Below, in pieces: positions 49,910 to 58,757 of a stretch of DNA of 64,000 bases. The position numbers and the translations under genes were made by a program. The first letter of the stretch is position 1, and every line of letters starts with the position of its first letter. The notes under the pieces are model-generated. The model made no database searches and was not told where the DNA came from. It saw nothing but the letters and a program-made list of their open reading frames with translations. Origin of the DNA: Agrobacterium cavarae (GTDB lineage Bacteria > Pseudomonadota > Alphaproteobacteria > Rhizobiales > Rhizobiaceae); the NCBI RefSeq assembly GCF_004310285.1, contig NZ_SISF01000032.1, positions 434,001-498,000 on the forward strand, read 5' to 3'.

Positions 49910-50466
49910 AGAATCAGTCCTGTGAATTGATCGGTGAGACGCGGATGCAAGCGGTCGCGTTCAGACATTTCAGTAATCTCTAAAGGCCAACAGATATTCA
50001 GCCTTGGATCAAGTGCGCTCAGTGCACCTTCAGACCCCGGGACATGTGTCACAGAATGAAAGTAGAGAAGCTCGCAGTCATCGGTCAAAGTTTGAAAGCC
50101 ATGAGCGAAACCTTCTGGGATCAGCATCGAACGCCGATTCTCCGCAGAAAGTTCTTCGGCCTGCCATTGCAGAAACGTTGGCGATCCGCTTCTGAGATCA
50201 ATCGCGACATCAAGCACGGCGCCGCGCAGACAATTGACGAGCTTCATCTCCGCATGCGGTGGGTGCTGATAGTGCATACCGCGCACTGTCCCTCTCCGAA
50301 GTGTCCTGGTCAAATTGATCTGGGCAATTGGAGAGGCCCAACCCGCTACTGCAAGTTCCTCTGCGCAGAACATGCGAGAGAGAAAGCCGCGCGGGTCACC
50401 CAGATTTTGTCGCTCGACGACCTTGAGACCCGGCAGCGGCAACTCGTGTATCGTGAAGCGTGTCAT
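49906..50466 (-). CDS. RmlC-like NDP-4-keto-6-deoxysugar epimerase
   Basis: A 186-residue cupin of the dTDP-4-dehydrorhamnose 3,5-epimerase family. GMHYQHPPHAEMKLVNCLRG contains the active-site His, and IPEGFAHGFQTLTDDCELLY is typical. The substrate is probably CDP-4-keto-6-deoxyglucose because of the neighbouring genes. Overlaps both neighbours by 4 bases. Confidence 0.88.
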   Translation of the reverse strand: MTRFTIHELPLPGLKVVERQNLGDPRGFLSRMFCAEELAVAGWASPIAQINLTRTLRRGTVRGMHYQHPPHAEMKLVNCLRGAVLDVAIDLRSGSPTFLQWQAEELSAENRRSMLIPEGFAHGFQTLTDDCELLYFHSVTHVPGSEGALSALDPRLNICWPLEITEMSERDRLHPRLTDQFTGLIL

Positions 50467-51524
50467 GCCGCGGCCTCATAACATGAAATTTCCGCCTCGC
50501 AGAGCGCGTATACATCTGCACCTTGTGCTTGATTTCGGTACCATGTCATCGTGCGCGTAATGGCCTGGTTCAATGTCCACCTCGGGGTCACGTTGAGGAC
50601 ATGTCGCGCCTTCGCGGTTTCCAATGCAAGCCATCCCGCCTCGTGGGGACCTTCTGTACCTTCGCCGTATACGACGTCCCCTCGCCCGAAAGCGGAGCGA
50701 GCGATTTCGATCACCTCATGCACCGACGCCGCTTCATGGCTCACGGGGCCGAAGTTATAGCTGCCAGCAAGTTGAGGTTCTTCCCATAGACGTTCAGCCA
50801 AGACCAGATACGCCGAAAGCGGTTCCAAGACATGCTGCCAAGGCCTTCTGGCTTCGGGACGCCGTACGTGAAGAGGGGTGTTTGACTGCCAAGCCCGAAC
50901 GGCATCCGGCAAAAGACGATCGACCGACCAGTCGCCTCCACCTATCACATTCCCGGCGCGCGCGGTCGCAACTGCAACCTCGGCTTCCTTCAGAAAGCTC
51001 TCCCTATAGCTCGCAACAACGAGTTCGCAAGCCGCCTTGCTCGCACTATATGGATCGTGCCCGCCCAGGTGATCGTTCTCACGATAGGGGAATGGATGCT
51101 CAAGGTTCTGGTAAACTTTGTCGGTTGTCACTACCACGACAACGCGTGCGGACGGCAGGTGCCGGGTGCACTCCAACAGATTGGCTGTGCCGATCACATT
51201 CGTCTCGAAGGTTCCAACAGGATCATCGTAGCTTGGTCTCACGAGTGCCTGCGCGGCGAGATGCAGGATGATATCCGGCGACGCCGCTTTTCCAATCACG
51301 AGAAGCTCTGACTTGTCGCGAATATCCTGAAGATAACTGTTCGACGGAGCAGGCAAAAGTGAGTGGAGACTTGGCTCAGCGGTCGGCGGCAAGCCGACGC
51401 CTGTGACATGTGCTCCCATTTTGGCGAGCCAAAGCGACAGCCACGCACCTTTAAAGCCGGTGTGGCCCGTCAGTAAGACATTTTTGCCACGCCAGAAACC
51501 GTGATTGGGGAGCGCACCGTTCAT
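50463..51524 (-). CDS. rfbG: CDP-glucose 4,6-dehydratase
   Basis: A 353-residue short-chain dehydratase converting CDP-glucose to CDP-4-keto-6-deoxyglucose. NVLLTGHTGFKGAWLSLWLA is the typical RfbG Rossmann motif; the catalytic Tyr and Lys are in HDPYSASKAACELV, with VVVTTDKVYQN before it. NFGP and the C-terminal W-x-LNQAI segment fit. ATG 51524 lies two bases after the rfbF stop; a TTG at 51542 would overlap. Confidence 0.92.
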   Translation of the reverse strand: MNGALPNHGFWRGKNVLLTGHTGFKGAWLSLWLAKMGAHVTGVGLPPTAEPSLHSLLPAPSNSYLQDIRDKSELLVIGKAASPDIILHLAAQALVRPSYDDPVGTFETNVIGTANLLECTRHLPSARVVVVVTTDKVYQNLEHPFPYRENDHLGGHDPYSASKAACELVVASYRESFLKEAEVAVATARAGNVIGGGDWSVDRLLPDAVRAWQSNTPLHVRRPEARRPWQHVLEPLSAYLVLAERLWEEPQLAGSYNFGPVSHEAASVHEVIEIARSAFGRGDVVYGEGTEGPHEAGWLALETAKARHVLNVTPRWTLNQAITRTMTWYRNQAQGADVYALCEAEISCYEAAA

Positions 51525-51526
51525 CG

Positions 51527-52303
51527 TCACCAGATTTTCCAAGGCGCCTTGTTAGAGGCCCAAAGTTCTTCCAGAAGATTCTTCTCTCGAAGAGTGTCCA
51601 TGGGCTGCCAGAAACCATCGTGTTCGTAAGCCATGAGATCGCCTTGAGCTGCCAGATTGATCATGGGCACGCCTTCCCATGGAGTGCTGTCCCCCTCGAT
51701 AAAATCCAGGCATTTCGGAGAGAGAACGAAGAAGCCTCCGTTGATGAGGCCGCCGTCTCCACGCGGCTTTTCGACAAACCCCGTCACCTTGCTGCCATCA
51801 AGGTCCAAAGCACCGTATCGTGCGGGTGGATGAACGGCTGTCACCGTCGCAAGCTTCCCGTGTTCTGTGTGAAACGCGATGAGGTCAGTCACATTAACGT
51901 CGCTGAGACCGTCGCCATAAGTGAAGCAAAAGCTCTCTTCGCCTTCGAGGTATTCTCCGACGCGCTTCAGACGACCGCCGGTCATTGTGGTTTCGCCGGT
52001 ATCAAGCAGCGTCACCTTCCACGGCTCAGCGTTGCGTCGATGAACCTGCATTTCATTGTGGCTCATATCAAAGGTGACGTCGGACATGTGAAGAAAGTAA
52101 TTGGCAAAGTATTCTTTGATCACATAGCCTTTGTAGCCGCAGCAGATGATGAAATCATTCACCCCATGCGCTGAGTACAGCTTCATAATGTGCCAGAGAA
52201 TGGGTTTACCACCGATCTCGATCATCGGTTTCGGACGAAGGTGAGTCTCTTCAGAAATGCGAGTTCCGAGGCCACCGGCCAGTATCACAGCTTTCAAGCT
52301 CAA
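51527..52303 (-). CDS. rfbF: Glucose-1-phosphate cytidylyltransferase
   Basis: A protein of about 258 residues that makes CDP-glucose from CTP and glucose 1-phosphate. The N-terminal nucleotide-binding motif is KAVILAGGLGTRISEETHLR, then PKPMIEIGGKPILWHIMKLY; later FCFTYGDGLSDVNV is typical. No ATG is available near the conserved start: TTG 52303 (four bases after AGGA) and TTG 52297 are the likely starts, GTG 52318 a third. It is the first gene of the sugar operon. Confidence 0.9.
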   Translation of the reverse strand: MSLKAVILAGGLGTRISEETHLRPKPMIEIGGKPILWHIMKLYSAHGVNDFIICCGYKGYVIKEYFANYFLHMSDVTFDMSHNEMQVHRRNAEPWKVTLLDTGETTMTGGRLKRVGEYLEGEESFCFTYGDGLSDVNVTDLIAFHTEHGKLATVTAVHPPARYGALDLDGSKVTGFVEKPRGDGGLINGGFFVLSPKCLDFIEGDSTPWEGVPMINLAAQGDLMAYEHDGFWQPMDTLREKNLLEELWASNKAPWKIW

Positions 52304-52721
52304 TCCGTCCTGTTTCACAAACTCTTCGCCAAATAGCTCTCTTGCACACAATGGCATCTGGAGAACATGAGGGCCGGCCAAGTAGCGCCTCCCCGACGCC
52401 ACCCACCACATGGGCAACCTGTTACATCAGCCAAAATAAAATGTACATGCTCATGAGTGGAAGCATTGAGGAGAACGAAGCCATACGCGAAGATGAAAGA
52501 CCGAGTAGATCGGCCGACGACGAAAATGGCGCTTAGTCCGCCACTCGGTCCCGGCAATTCACCCGCATCCCAAGTCGTTCGAAATGGAGCGACTTCGGCT
52601 ATCATGAAAAACGAAGACCCGGGATTCAGATCGTTGGAATGATCTGTCGTGCGGCTTTTCAATCTCTTCTGCTACGCTCGGTGAGCGATTGGTCAACCAA
52701 TCCAGGCGTCGCTCATCTCAT
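52304..52721. other. Intergenic region upstream of the sugar operon
   Basis: About 420 bases between rfbF and the lipoprotein gene. Overlapping short frames exist on both strands, but none has a convincing ribosome binding site or recognisable sequence. The region presumably holds the promoter of the rfbF operon; I could not place it. Confidence 0.4.
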
Positions 52722-53096
52722 TCATCTCGCCGACTTTTTGCTTCCCGGTTTTGTCACCGCCGGAATGTTGCAGCCTTTGCTTCTTAGGTTGGCTTCTAGC
52801 GCGTTGACTTTGCCTTTCGTGACCGCCACCTGACCTTCCTTATCACCACCAAAGGTGCTCGACATCGGAACACCTATTAGAAAGACGCCGAAAGCATCGC
52901 CTGTTGCGGCATCGTTCTGTTGCTTGGAGACGGCCAATAGAGCGGTTTGCTCCTTCAGGTATTCCTGCGCCAATGATTGGCAGTCCATGTTGCCATAAGC
53001 GGCCATCGGCACATCGACTGGAACAATAGCATCTGGTCTTTTTGCACAGGCAGTCACGGCCAGTCCTGCGACCAGCAGCGTCAAAATCTTTTTCAT
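52722..53096 (-). CDS. Small lipoprotein
   Basis: A 124-residue protein with a lipoprotein signal peptide: MKKILTLLVAGLAVTACAKR, lipobox VTAC with Cys-17. The mature part (MDCQSLAQEYLKEQTALLAV) is helical, with a second Cys pair (Cys-39 and one near 109) that could form a disulfide. An AAGGGACAT-type site precedes the ATG. Such small lipoproteins are common in rhizobia; function not known. Confidence 0.8.
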   Translation of the reverse strand: MKKILTLLVAGLAVTACAKRPDAIVPVDVPMAAYGNMDCQSLAQEYLKEQTALLAVSKQQNDAATGDAFGVFLIGVPMSSTFGGDKEGQVAVTKGKVNALEANLRSKGCNIPAVTKPGSKKSAR

Positions 53097-53226
53097 GATG
53101 TCCCTTTACCCCTCGAAGACGCCCCTACGTCCCTTGATCAACGATACAACGTAAGATCGAGATCGAGTCAATAGTTTGCTGGGGTCAGATGCAGGTGTCC
53201 ACGGGCTTATTGGAAACGACGAAGAT

Positions 53227-53964
53227 TCATCCATCAATCAACTGACCGTCTGAGATATCGATACCCAACATCGTACCTGCGAATACGAAGAGCAGAAGAA
53301 CAGTCCGGTTGCTCAACGCCGTTCTCATAAAGCGCTGCGCCACTTCTGCATAAATCGACTGGGCCAGTCGCTTCTTATAACTTCTGTTCAACCAGGAAAA
53401 CCATGACCGGACAGGAAGGAAGGTCTTGTCTCCGATGCCGTCGATCAGGACGAGTGCACCGTTCTTCTCGTCCACGACGATATTCTTCAGGTGCACGTCC
53501 ACGGCAACAATCTCGCTCTTGACCAGCCAGTCAAGGAATTCCGAAAGCGCAGCATCCGTCTGCTGGCTGTATTGCCCGCTCTCGATCGCGTCCTGAAGGG
53601 TCATCGCAAGGGCACCGTTCCTCCGTCGCACAGCCTTCACGAGAATTCCCGTGCCCCTGTCGGTGGAAACGACGCCTGCAAAATGCTGGAGATGGCGCGC
53701 GGTTCTCGGGCCTTCCTGTGCGACCCGCTCATACTCCCGCAATTCGCGCCGCAGTGGCACGATGGCCTTATAAAAACGCCGCACTAAATACAGCAGCCGG
53801 ATGTTCTGGAAGTAGCGGCGTGGCGGTATCTTTGTCTGCACCTTCACGAGCATGTTGGTACCGGGAAGAGCGTAGACCTCACGCGACATGCCGGACGCCA
53901 GCGGCTTTTCCAGAAGTCTTAACGGGGATCGGGAATTATCGCTTACCGACGCCGATATCGACAT
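53227..53964 (-). CDS. YrbL/LPS-kinase-like protein
   Basis: A 245-residue protein with a kinase-like fold. The N-terminal part (REVYALPGTNMLVKVQTKIP) corresponds to the nucleotide-binding lobe, and VAVDVHLKNIVVDEKN then LVLIDGIGDK to the catalytic and metal-binding loops of the YrbL family. A C-terminal hydrophobic helix (NRTVLLLFVFAGTMLGIDIS) is possible. AACAGGAG precedes ATG 53964. It may phosphorylate an envelope lipid or sugar; substrate unknown. Confidence 0.75.
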   Translation of the reverse strand: MSISASVSDNSRSPLRLLEKPLASGMSREVYALPGTNMLVKVQTKIPPRRYFQNIRLLYLVRRFYKAIVPLRRELREYERVAQEGPRTARHLQHFAGVVSTDRGTGILVKAVRRRNGALAMTLQDAIESGQYSQQTDAALSEFLDWLVKSEIVAVDVHLKNIVVDEKNGALVLIDGIGDKTFLPVRSWFSWLNRSYKKRLAQSIYAEVAQRFMRTALSNRTVLLLFVFAGTMLGIDISDGQLIDG

Positions 53965-54081
53965 CACTGTCTCCTGTTGTCATAAATATGATATATTCCT
54001 CATATTGCATATTATTGCGAGACAAAAGTGTCGTTTGCGAGAAGGCAGGCCTATCGCGTGGCAGTGTGAACCACAGATAAG

Positions 54082-54112
54082 CAAAAGGCGCACCGCGAGC
54101 GGCGCGCCTTTG
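54082..54112 (-). terminator. Hairpin terminator behind accA
   Basis: AAAGGCGC and GCGCCTTT pair around a GC-rich loop, 26 bases after the accA stop. A short A/T run follows on the minus strand (GCGCCTTTTGC). It probably ends the xerD-accA transcript. Confidence 0.65.
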
Positions 54113-54137
54113 CAAACAGAAAACAGGGTTGAGCGAA

Positions 54138-55091
54138 TTACAGGCTGCGGCCGATATCCAGGAACTTCTGACGACGTTCGGCGCGAAGCTGGCTGCCGGT
54201 TTGCGCCGTCAGTTCTTTCAACGCAGATTCGATTGTTTTCCCCGTTGCGGCGATCACGCCTGAAGGGTCGCGATGGGCGCCGCCGATCGGCTCAGGGATG
54301 ATACCGTCGATGACGCCGAGCGCTTTCAGGTCATCCGAAGTGATCTTCATGTTGGTCGCGGCCTCCTTAGCGCGGGTCGAATCGCGCCAGAGGATGGAGG
54401 CTGCGCCTTCGGGGGAGATCACCGAGTAGATTGCGTGTTCAAGCATGTAGACACGGTTGCCGGTGGCGATCGCGATGGCGCCGCCGGAGCCGCCTTCGCC
54501 GATGACGACGGACACGATCGGCACCTTGACGTTCAGGCACATTTCCGTCGACCGGGCGATGGCTTCCGCCTGGCCGCGTTCTTCCGCACCAACACCCGGG
54601 TAGGCGCCGGCGGTATCGATGAGCGTCACGACGGGTAGAGAGAAGCGGTCGGCCAGTTCCAGAACGCGGATCGCCTTGCGGTACCCTTCCGGACGCGGGC
54701 TACCAAAATTGTGCTTGAGCCGCGACTTCGTGTCGTTGCCCTTTTCCTGGCCGATGATGGCGACTGGCTGGCCGTTGAAACGAGCAAGGCCTGCCTGGAT
54801 GGCGGCATCTTCGGCAAATTTGCGGTCGCCGGCCAGCGGCGTGAAGTCGGTGAAGAGCGCGCTCGCATAGTCGATGAAGTGCGGACGCTGCGGGTGACGG
54901 GCAACCTGCGTCTTCTGCCAGGCATTCAGCTTGGAATAGATGTCCTGCATCGCGTCGTTGACGCGCGCTTCCAGACGCGAAATTTCTTCGGACGTATCTA
55001 TGCTCTCGTCTTCTGCGGCCAGTTTCTTCAGTTCAAGAATCTTGCCTTCCAGGTCCGAAATGGGTTTTTCGAAGTCGAGATAGCTGAGCAT
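54138..55091 (-). CDS. accA: Acetyl-CoA carboxylase carboxyltransferase subunit alpha
   Basis: A 317-residue protein, the normal size for AccA, which with AccD transfers the carboxyl group from biotin to acetyl-CoA in the first step of fatty acid synthesis. The crotonase-like core is clear: AIIGQEKGNDTKSRLKHNFG, then FIDTAG-like VVTLIDTAGAYPGVGAEERG and VVIGEGGSGGAIAIATGNRV. A helical N-terminal part (FEKPISDLEGKILELKKLAA) is typical. It runs in the same direction as xerD. Confidence 0.97.
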   Translation of the reverse strand: MLSYLDFEKPISDLEGKILELKKLAAEDESIDTSEEISRLEARVNDAMQDIYSKLNAWQKTQVARHPQRPHFIDYASALFTDFTPLAGDRKFAEDAAIQAGLARFNGQPVAIIGQEKGNDTKSRLKHNFGSPRPEGYRKAIRVLELADRFSLPVVTLIDTAGAYPGVGAEERGQAEAIARSTEMCLNVKVPIVSVVIGEGGSGGAIAIATGNRVYMLEHAIYSVISPEGAASILWRDSTRAKEAATNMKITSDDLKALGVIDGIIPEPIGGAHRDPSGVIAATGKTIESALKELTAQTGSQLRAERRQKFLDIGRSL

Positions 55092-55154
55092 GAGATCCGT
55101 TTCCGATCGTTTTGCGCAAGGTTTGACCGGGCTCTCCCGGCGGTTCCGGTCGCT

Positions 55155-56108
55155 CTAATCAAGGTTTTTGCCCTGTTTGGCAAGAGGGTGGTGCGTTTGT
55201 ACCAACTCTTGGAGGCGTTCTTCCAACACATGTGTGTATATTTGTGTCGTTGAAATGTCCGAATGGCCCAGCAGTTCCTGCACTGCGCGCAGATCCGCGC
55301 CGTTCTGCAGAAGATGGCTGGCAAAGGCGTGCCTCAGCACATGCGGCGAGACAGCCGACGGGGTGAGCCCGGCGCGGATGGCGATATCCTTCAAGTCGCG
55401 GGCGAACACCTGACGGGGCAGATGCCCCTCCTTGCCGGCGGAGGGAAAAAGCCAGGGGCTTTCTTCGTCTGACTTGCCCTTCGGCGCAAGCGCCTTGCGG
55501 GCTTCATCATATCTCTCCATCGCCTCGATCGCCGTTCGTGACAGCAAGACGACGCGATCCTTATTGCCCTTGCCGCGGATCATCAGGAAACGGCCTTCGT
55601 GACGCAGGACCTTGGCCGGCAAGGAGACGAGTTCGCTAACGCGCATGCCCGTTGCATAGAGCAGTTCCAGCAGAAGATGCATGCGGATGCGCCCCAGTTG
55701 CCCCGGCCCTTCCAGGCTCGCTTCTTCCGCGGCTTTGGCGAGAAGTGCTGTGACGCTGGCAACGCTCATGGTTTTAGGAAGAGATCGACCTTTGCGTGGC
55801 GCGTCCAGTATTCCGGTCGGATCGTCAGTGCGAACACCTTCCGAATAGAGAAACTTGTAAAACTGCCGGAGCGCAGAAAGGCGCCGTGCCTGCGAGGATG
55901 CAGCAAAGCCTTGGGCGGAGAGATGAGCGAGATAGGCCGAGAGGTCGGCTGTGGTTGCCTCGGTCAATGACGCCTGGCGCGATGAGAGAAACGCCATCAG
56001 GTCGGTGAGATCCCGCTCATAGGAAGCAAGCGTGTTCATCGCCGCACCGCGCTCGGCGCTCATCATTTCCAGAAAGCCTTCCAGTCGTGCATGATCCTGG
56101 CGAGACAT
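55155..56108 (-). CDS. xerD: Site-specific recombinase XerD
   Basis: A 317-residue tyrosine recombinase of the XerC/XerD type that resolves chromosome dimers at dif. Catalytic residues: Arg in LLYATGMRVSELVSL, H-x-x-R in SPHVLRHAFASHLL, His in LLGHSDISTT, Tyr in TQIYTHVLEE. Start MSRQDHARLEG at 56108 follows AGGAG by 10 bases and sits 14 bases after the stop of the small membrane gene. The linkage accA-xerD is usual in rhizobia. Confidence 0.95.
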   Translation of the reverse strand: MSRQDHARLEGFLEMMSAERGAAMNTLASYERDLTDLMAFLSSRQASLTEATTADLSAYLAHLSAQGFAASSQARRLSALRQFYKFLYSEGVRTDDPTGILDAPRKGRSLPKTMSVASVTALLAKAAEEASLEGPGQLGRIRMHLLLELLYATGMRVSELVSLPAKVLRHEGRFLMIRGKGNKDRVVLLSRTAIEAMERYDEARKALAPKGKSDEESPWLFPSAGKEGHLPRQVFARDLKDIAIRAGLTPSAVSPHVLRHAFASHLLQNGADLRAVQELLGHSDISTTQIYTHVLEERLQELVQTHHPLAKQGKNLD

Positions 56109-56122
56109 GCCTTGCCTGCTCC

Positions 56123-56275
56123 TCAAGGTGTGGGCGGGTTGAGGCGCTCGGAAGGAACGCGCACCGTGACTTCCCGTTCGCGCGGTTTCACCAGCGACAC
56201 AAGCGATACCATGCTCCCATAGATAATGCCGGCGATGGCCGCGAGGATGAAGATGAAACGGAAAAGGGTGGGCAT
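56123..56275 (-). CDS. Small conserved membrane protein upstream of xerD (50 aa)
   Basis: The frame starts at ATG 56275 and reads MPTLFRFIFILAAIAGIIYG, then SMVSLVSLVKPREREVTVRV, ending PSERLNPPTP. One membrane helix near the N-terminus is followed by a short basic tail. A similar short gene is commonly found before xerD in Rhizobiaceae, from memory. Function unknown. Confidence 0.75.
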   Translation of the reverse strand: MPTLFRFIFILAAIAGIIYGSMVSLVSLVKPREREVTVRVPSERLNPPTP

Positions 56276-56388
56276 GATCACTCCGCAGCACTTGGTCGCC
56301 TTGCCTGTGGGAACATCTTGGCAAGGGCATGGCGTCGCTGGCCTTCCCGCATGACAATCGGTGTCATCCGATCAGGCTGTTTCTATGG

Positions 56389-56492
56389 CCTAAAGCGCGC
56401 CGCGATCCTTCGGATTCGCGCTTTAGGCTTTAGGTTCTTGTTTCATCGCATGTCGTTATCGCAAAACCGCTGCACACTTTTGCGCGACATGC
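56389..56492. repeat. Rhizobial-type intergenic palindromic element
   Basis: Two inverted repeats follow each other: CCTAAAGCGCG (56389-56399)/CGCGCTTTAGG (56417-56427), and GCATGTCG (56448-56455)/CGACATGC (56485-56492). The sequence style resembles palindromic elements repeated between genes in Rhizobiaceae genomes. It lies in the divergent gap between the small membrane gene and aroK. Confidence 0.65.
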
Positions 56493-56562
56493 TTATAAGG
56501 CGCGATTTGGCTTGACGCTTGGTAAACATTTGAAGATACCGAAGCCAAATGGGCCATCATTC

Positions 56563-57144
56563 ATGAGCGAAACCAACTTATCTCTTCCCCAGAGCCTGGG
56601 AGAAAAAGCGCGTGCCGCCCTTGGCAGGCGCAACATCGTCTTCGTCGGGCTCATGGGTGCGGGAAAATCCGCAATCGGCAGGTCGGTCGCGCAGCAGTTG
56701 AGGATCCCCTTCGTCGATACGGATGACGAGATCGAGCGTGTCTCGCGCATGACGATCTCGGAGCTCTTCGCCAGCTATGGCGAAGAGGAATTTCGGGCAC
56801 TGGAAACGCGCGTGATCAAGCGCCTGTTGCGTGGTGGACCCAAGGTCGTCTCCACCGGTGGTGGGGCCTTCATCAATGAGAATACCCGTAGACACATCAA
56901 GCGTGGCGGCGTTTCGCTCTGGCTGAAAGCCGATCTCGAAGTGCTATGGGAACGCGTCAACAAACGGGATCATCGCCCCTTGCTGAAGACCGAGAACCCC
57001 AAGGCGACGCTGGCTGCACTGATGGAAAAGCGTTACCCCATCTATTGCGAAGCCGACATCACGATCGAATCCCGCGATGTTCGCAAGGACATCATCGCCA
57101 CGGAAGTTCTAGAAGCCATCGCCAGCCTCACCAAGAAAGCCTGA
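56563..57144 (+). CDS. aroK: Shikimate kinase
   Basis: A 193-residue enzyme that phosphorylates shikimate in aromatic amino-acid synthesis. The Walker A loop is VFVGLMGAGKSAIGRSVAQQ; shikimate-binding DTDDEIERVS, EEEFRALE and VVSTGGGAFINE, and the lid RDHRPLLKTE, are all present. The N-terminus is about 20 residues longer than in E. coli. It is followed after 4 bases by aroB, the usual pair. Confidence 0.97.
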   Translation: MSETNLSLPQSLGEKARAALGRRNIVFVGLMGAGKSAIGRSVAQQLRIPFVDTDDEIERVSRMTISELFASYGEEEFRALETRVIKRLLRGGPKVVSTGGGAFINENTRRHIKRGGVSLWLKADLEVLWERVNKRDHRPLLKTENPKATLAALMEKRYPIYCEADITIESRDVRKDIIATEVLEAIASLTKKA

Positions 57145-57148
57145 TGCC

Positions 57149-58279
57149 ATGCCCTCTGCCATCCAGACCGACGAGCGCCTTGTTCATGTTCCGCTGGGTG
57201 AACGTGCCTATGATATCCTCATCGGACCTGGCCTGATCGGCCGCGCCGGTGGAGAAATTTCCTCAAGGCTGAAAGGCAAGCGCGCCGCCATCATTACCGA
57301 TGAGCATGTCGCGCCGCTTTATCTCGAAACCCTAATGGATGGTCTGCAGACCGACGGCATCGAAGCCGTATCGCTGACGCTACCGGCAGGCGAAAAGACC
57401 AAGAGCTTCGATCACCTCGTCACCGTGTGCGATGCCATCCTTGCCGCGCGGATTGAGCGGAACGACGCGGTCATCGCGCTCGGCGGCGGCGTCATCGGTG
57501 ATCTGGCGGGCTTCGCAGCCGGCATCGTTCGGCGAGGAGTCCGTTTTGTCCAAATTCCAACCTCGCTTCTGGCGCAGGTCGATTCCTCCGTTGGCGGCAA
57601 GACCGGCATCAACAGCCGTCACGGCAAGAACCTCGTCGGCGTCTTCCATCAGCCGGATCTGGTGCTGGCCGATACCGCCGTTCTCGATACGCTGAGCCCC
57701 CGCGAGTTTCGTGCAGGCTACGCCGAAGTGGTCAAATACGGCCTGATCGACAAGCCGGATTTCTTCTCCTGGCTTGAGAAAAACTGGGCGGAGATCGAGA
57801 AGGGCGGCCCGGCCCGCATCGAAGCGATCGCCACCAGCTGCCAGGCGAAGTCGGACGTCGTTGTCGCGGATGAGAAGGAAAACGGTGTCCGTGCGCTGCT
57901 GAACCTCGGCCATACCTTCGGCCACGCTCTGGAAGCGGCAACCGAATATAACAGCGAACAGCTGGTTCACGGAGAAGGCGTTGCCATTGGCATGGTGCTG
58001 GCGCACCAGTTCTCCGCCCGCATGAGCCTTGCAAGCCCGGACGATGCAACCCGCGTCGAAGCGCATCTGAAAGCGGTGGGCCTGCCCACCTCGATGAAGG
58101 ATATCCCAGGCACACTTCCGCCGGTCGAAACGCTGATGGCGGCGATCGCCCAGGACAAAAAGGTCAAAGGTGGCAAGCTCACCTTCATCCTGACCCACGG
58201 CATCGGCCAGTCTTTCGTGGCGGATGATGTTGCGGCATCGGAGGTGCAGAGCTTCCTGTCGGAAAAGCATCCGGGATAA
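57149..58279 (+). CDS. aroB: 3-dehydroquinate synthase
   Basis: A 376-residue NAD- and metal-dependent enzyme for the second step of the shikimate pathway. Visible motifs: LPAGEKTKSF, AVIALGGGVIGDLAGFAAGI, PTSLLAQVDSSVGGKTGIN, and the zinc-binding NLGHTFGHALEAA and VHGEGVAIGM. Cotranscribed with aroK. Confidence 0.97.
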   Translation: MPSAIQTDERLVHVPLGERAYDILIGPGLIGRAGGEISSRLKGKRAAIITDEHVAPLYLETLMDGLQTDGIEAVSLTLPAGEKTKSFDHLVTVCDAILAARIERNDAVIALGGGVIGDLAGFAAGIVRRGVRFVQIPTSLLAQVDSSVGGKTGINSRHGKNLVGVFHQPDLVLADTAVLDTLSPREFRAGYAEVVKYGLIDKPDFFSWLEKNWAEIEKGGPARIEAIATSCQAKSDVVVADEKENGVRALLNLGHTFGHALEAATEYNSEQLVHGEGVAIGMVLAHQFSARMSLASPDDATRVEAHLKAVGLPTSMKDIPGTLPPVETLMAAIAQDKKVKGGKLTFILTHGIGQSFVADDVAASEVQSFLSEKHPG

Positions 58280-58310
58280 AGCTGCAATGGCTTACGGTCG
58301 CTGTAGACAA

Positions 58311-58592
58311 TCAAAACCGCGTCGGTTCGCCCGGCGCCGCTGCTTCGATGGCCAGCGCATGCAGGCCGGCATCCAGTTCGGGCTTCAATAGCCCATTAAT
58401 GGCGCGGTGGCGGTCCACGCGAGACTTGCCTGAGAACTGCTCAGACACTATCTGAACACGCATATGCGTCTCGCCTGTGCCGGTCATATCCGGCTGGTGT
58501 CCGGCATGCATGTGGCTTTCATCAATGACATTCAGGCGATCCGGCAAAAATGCTTCCCGAAGCTTGTTTTCCATGCGTTGGCGCAGGGACAT
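58311..58592 (-). CDS. bolA: BolA family protein
   Basis: A 93-residue protein starting MSLRQRMENKLREAFLPDRL. The class II KH-like fold shows HMHAGHQPDMTGTGETHMRV and the C-terminal VDRHRAINGLLKPELDAGLH, then ALAIEAAAPGE. BolA proteins work with monothiol glutaredoxins in iron and envelope control. The ATG at 58592 follows AGGAG by 9 bases; another ATG lies at 58601. It is convergent with aroB. Confidence 0.93.
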   Translation of the reverse strand: MSLRQRMENKLREAFLPDRLNVIDESHMHAGHQPDMTGTGETHMRVQIVSEQFSGKSRVDRHRAINGLLKPELDAGLHALAIEAAAPGEPTRF

Positions 58593-58757
58593 GGCATCCA
58601 TCTCCTGATTCTCACGTTGGTTAGAGGCTGTCTGGCAATTCGGCGACGGAGAGCCGATGGGTAGCAAACAGGCCTAAAGGGGCTACCTAAAAGCCTGCAA
58701 CATTCCGCTTTGTCAATTCTTGTTGTGCACCCTTTTGCGCACCATAATTGGGATATC

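Noticed and set aside
52315..52662. A 115-residue minus-strand frame upstream of rfbF
   Set aside because: Overlaps other short frames on both strands, with no ribosome binding site or recognisable sequence.
45510..53226. A third att copy that would make the sugar locus part of a tRNA-linked island
   Set aside because: I looked for the GGCAAGGGGCACCA sequence to the right of attR and found no further copy in this window.
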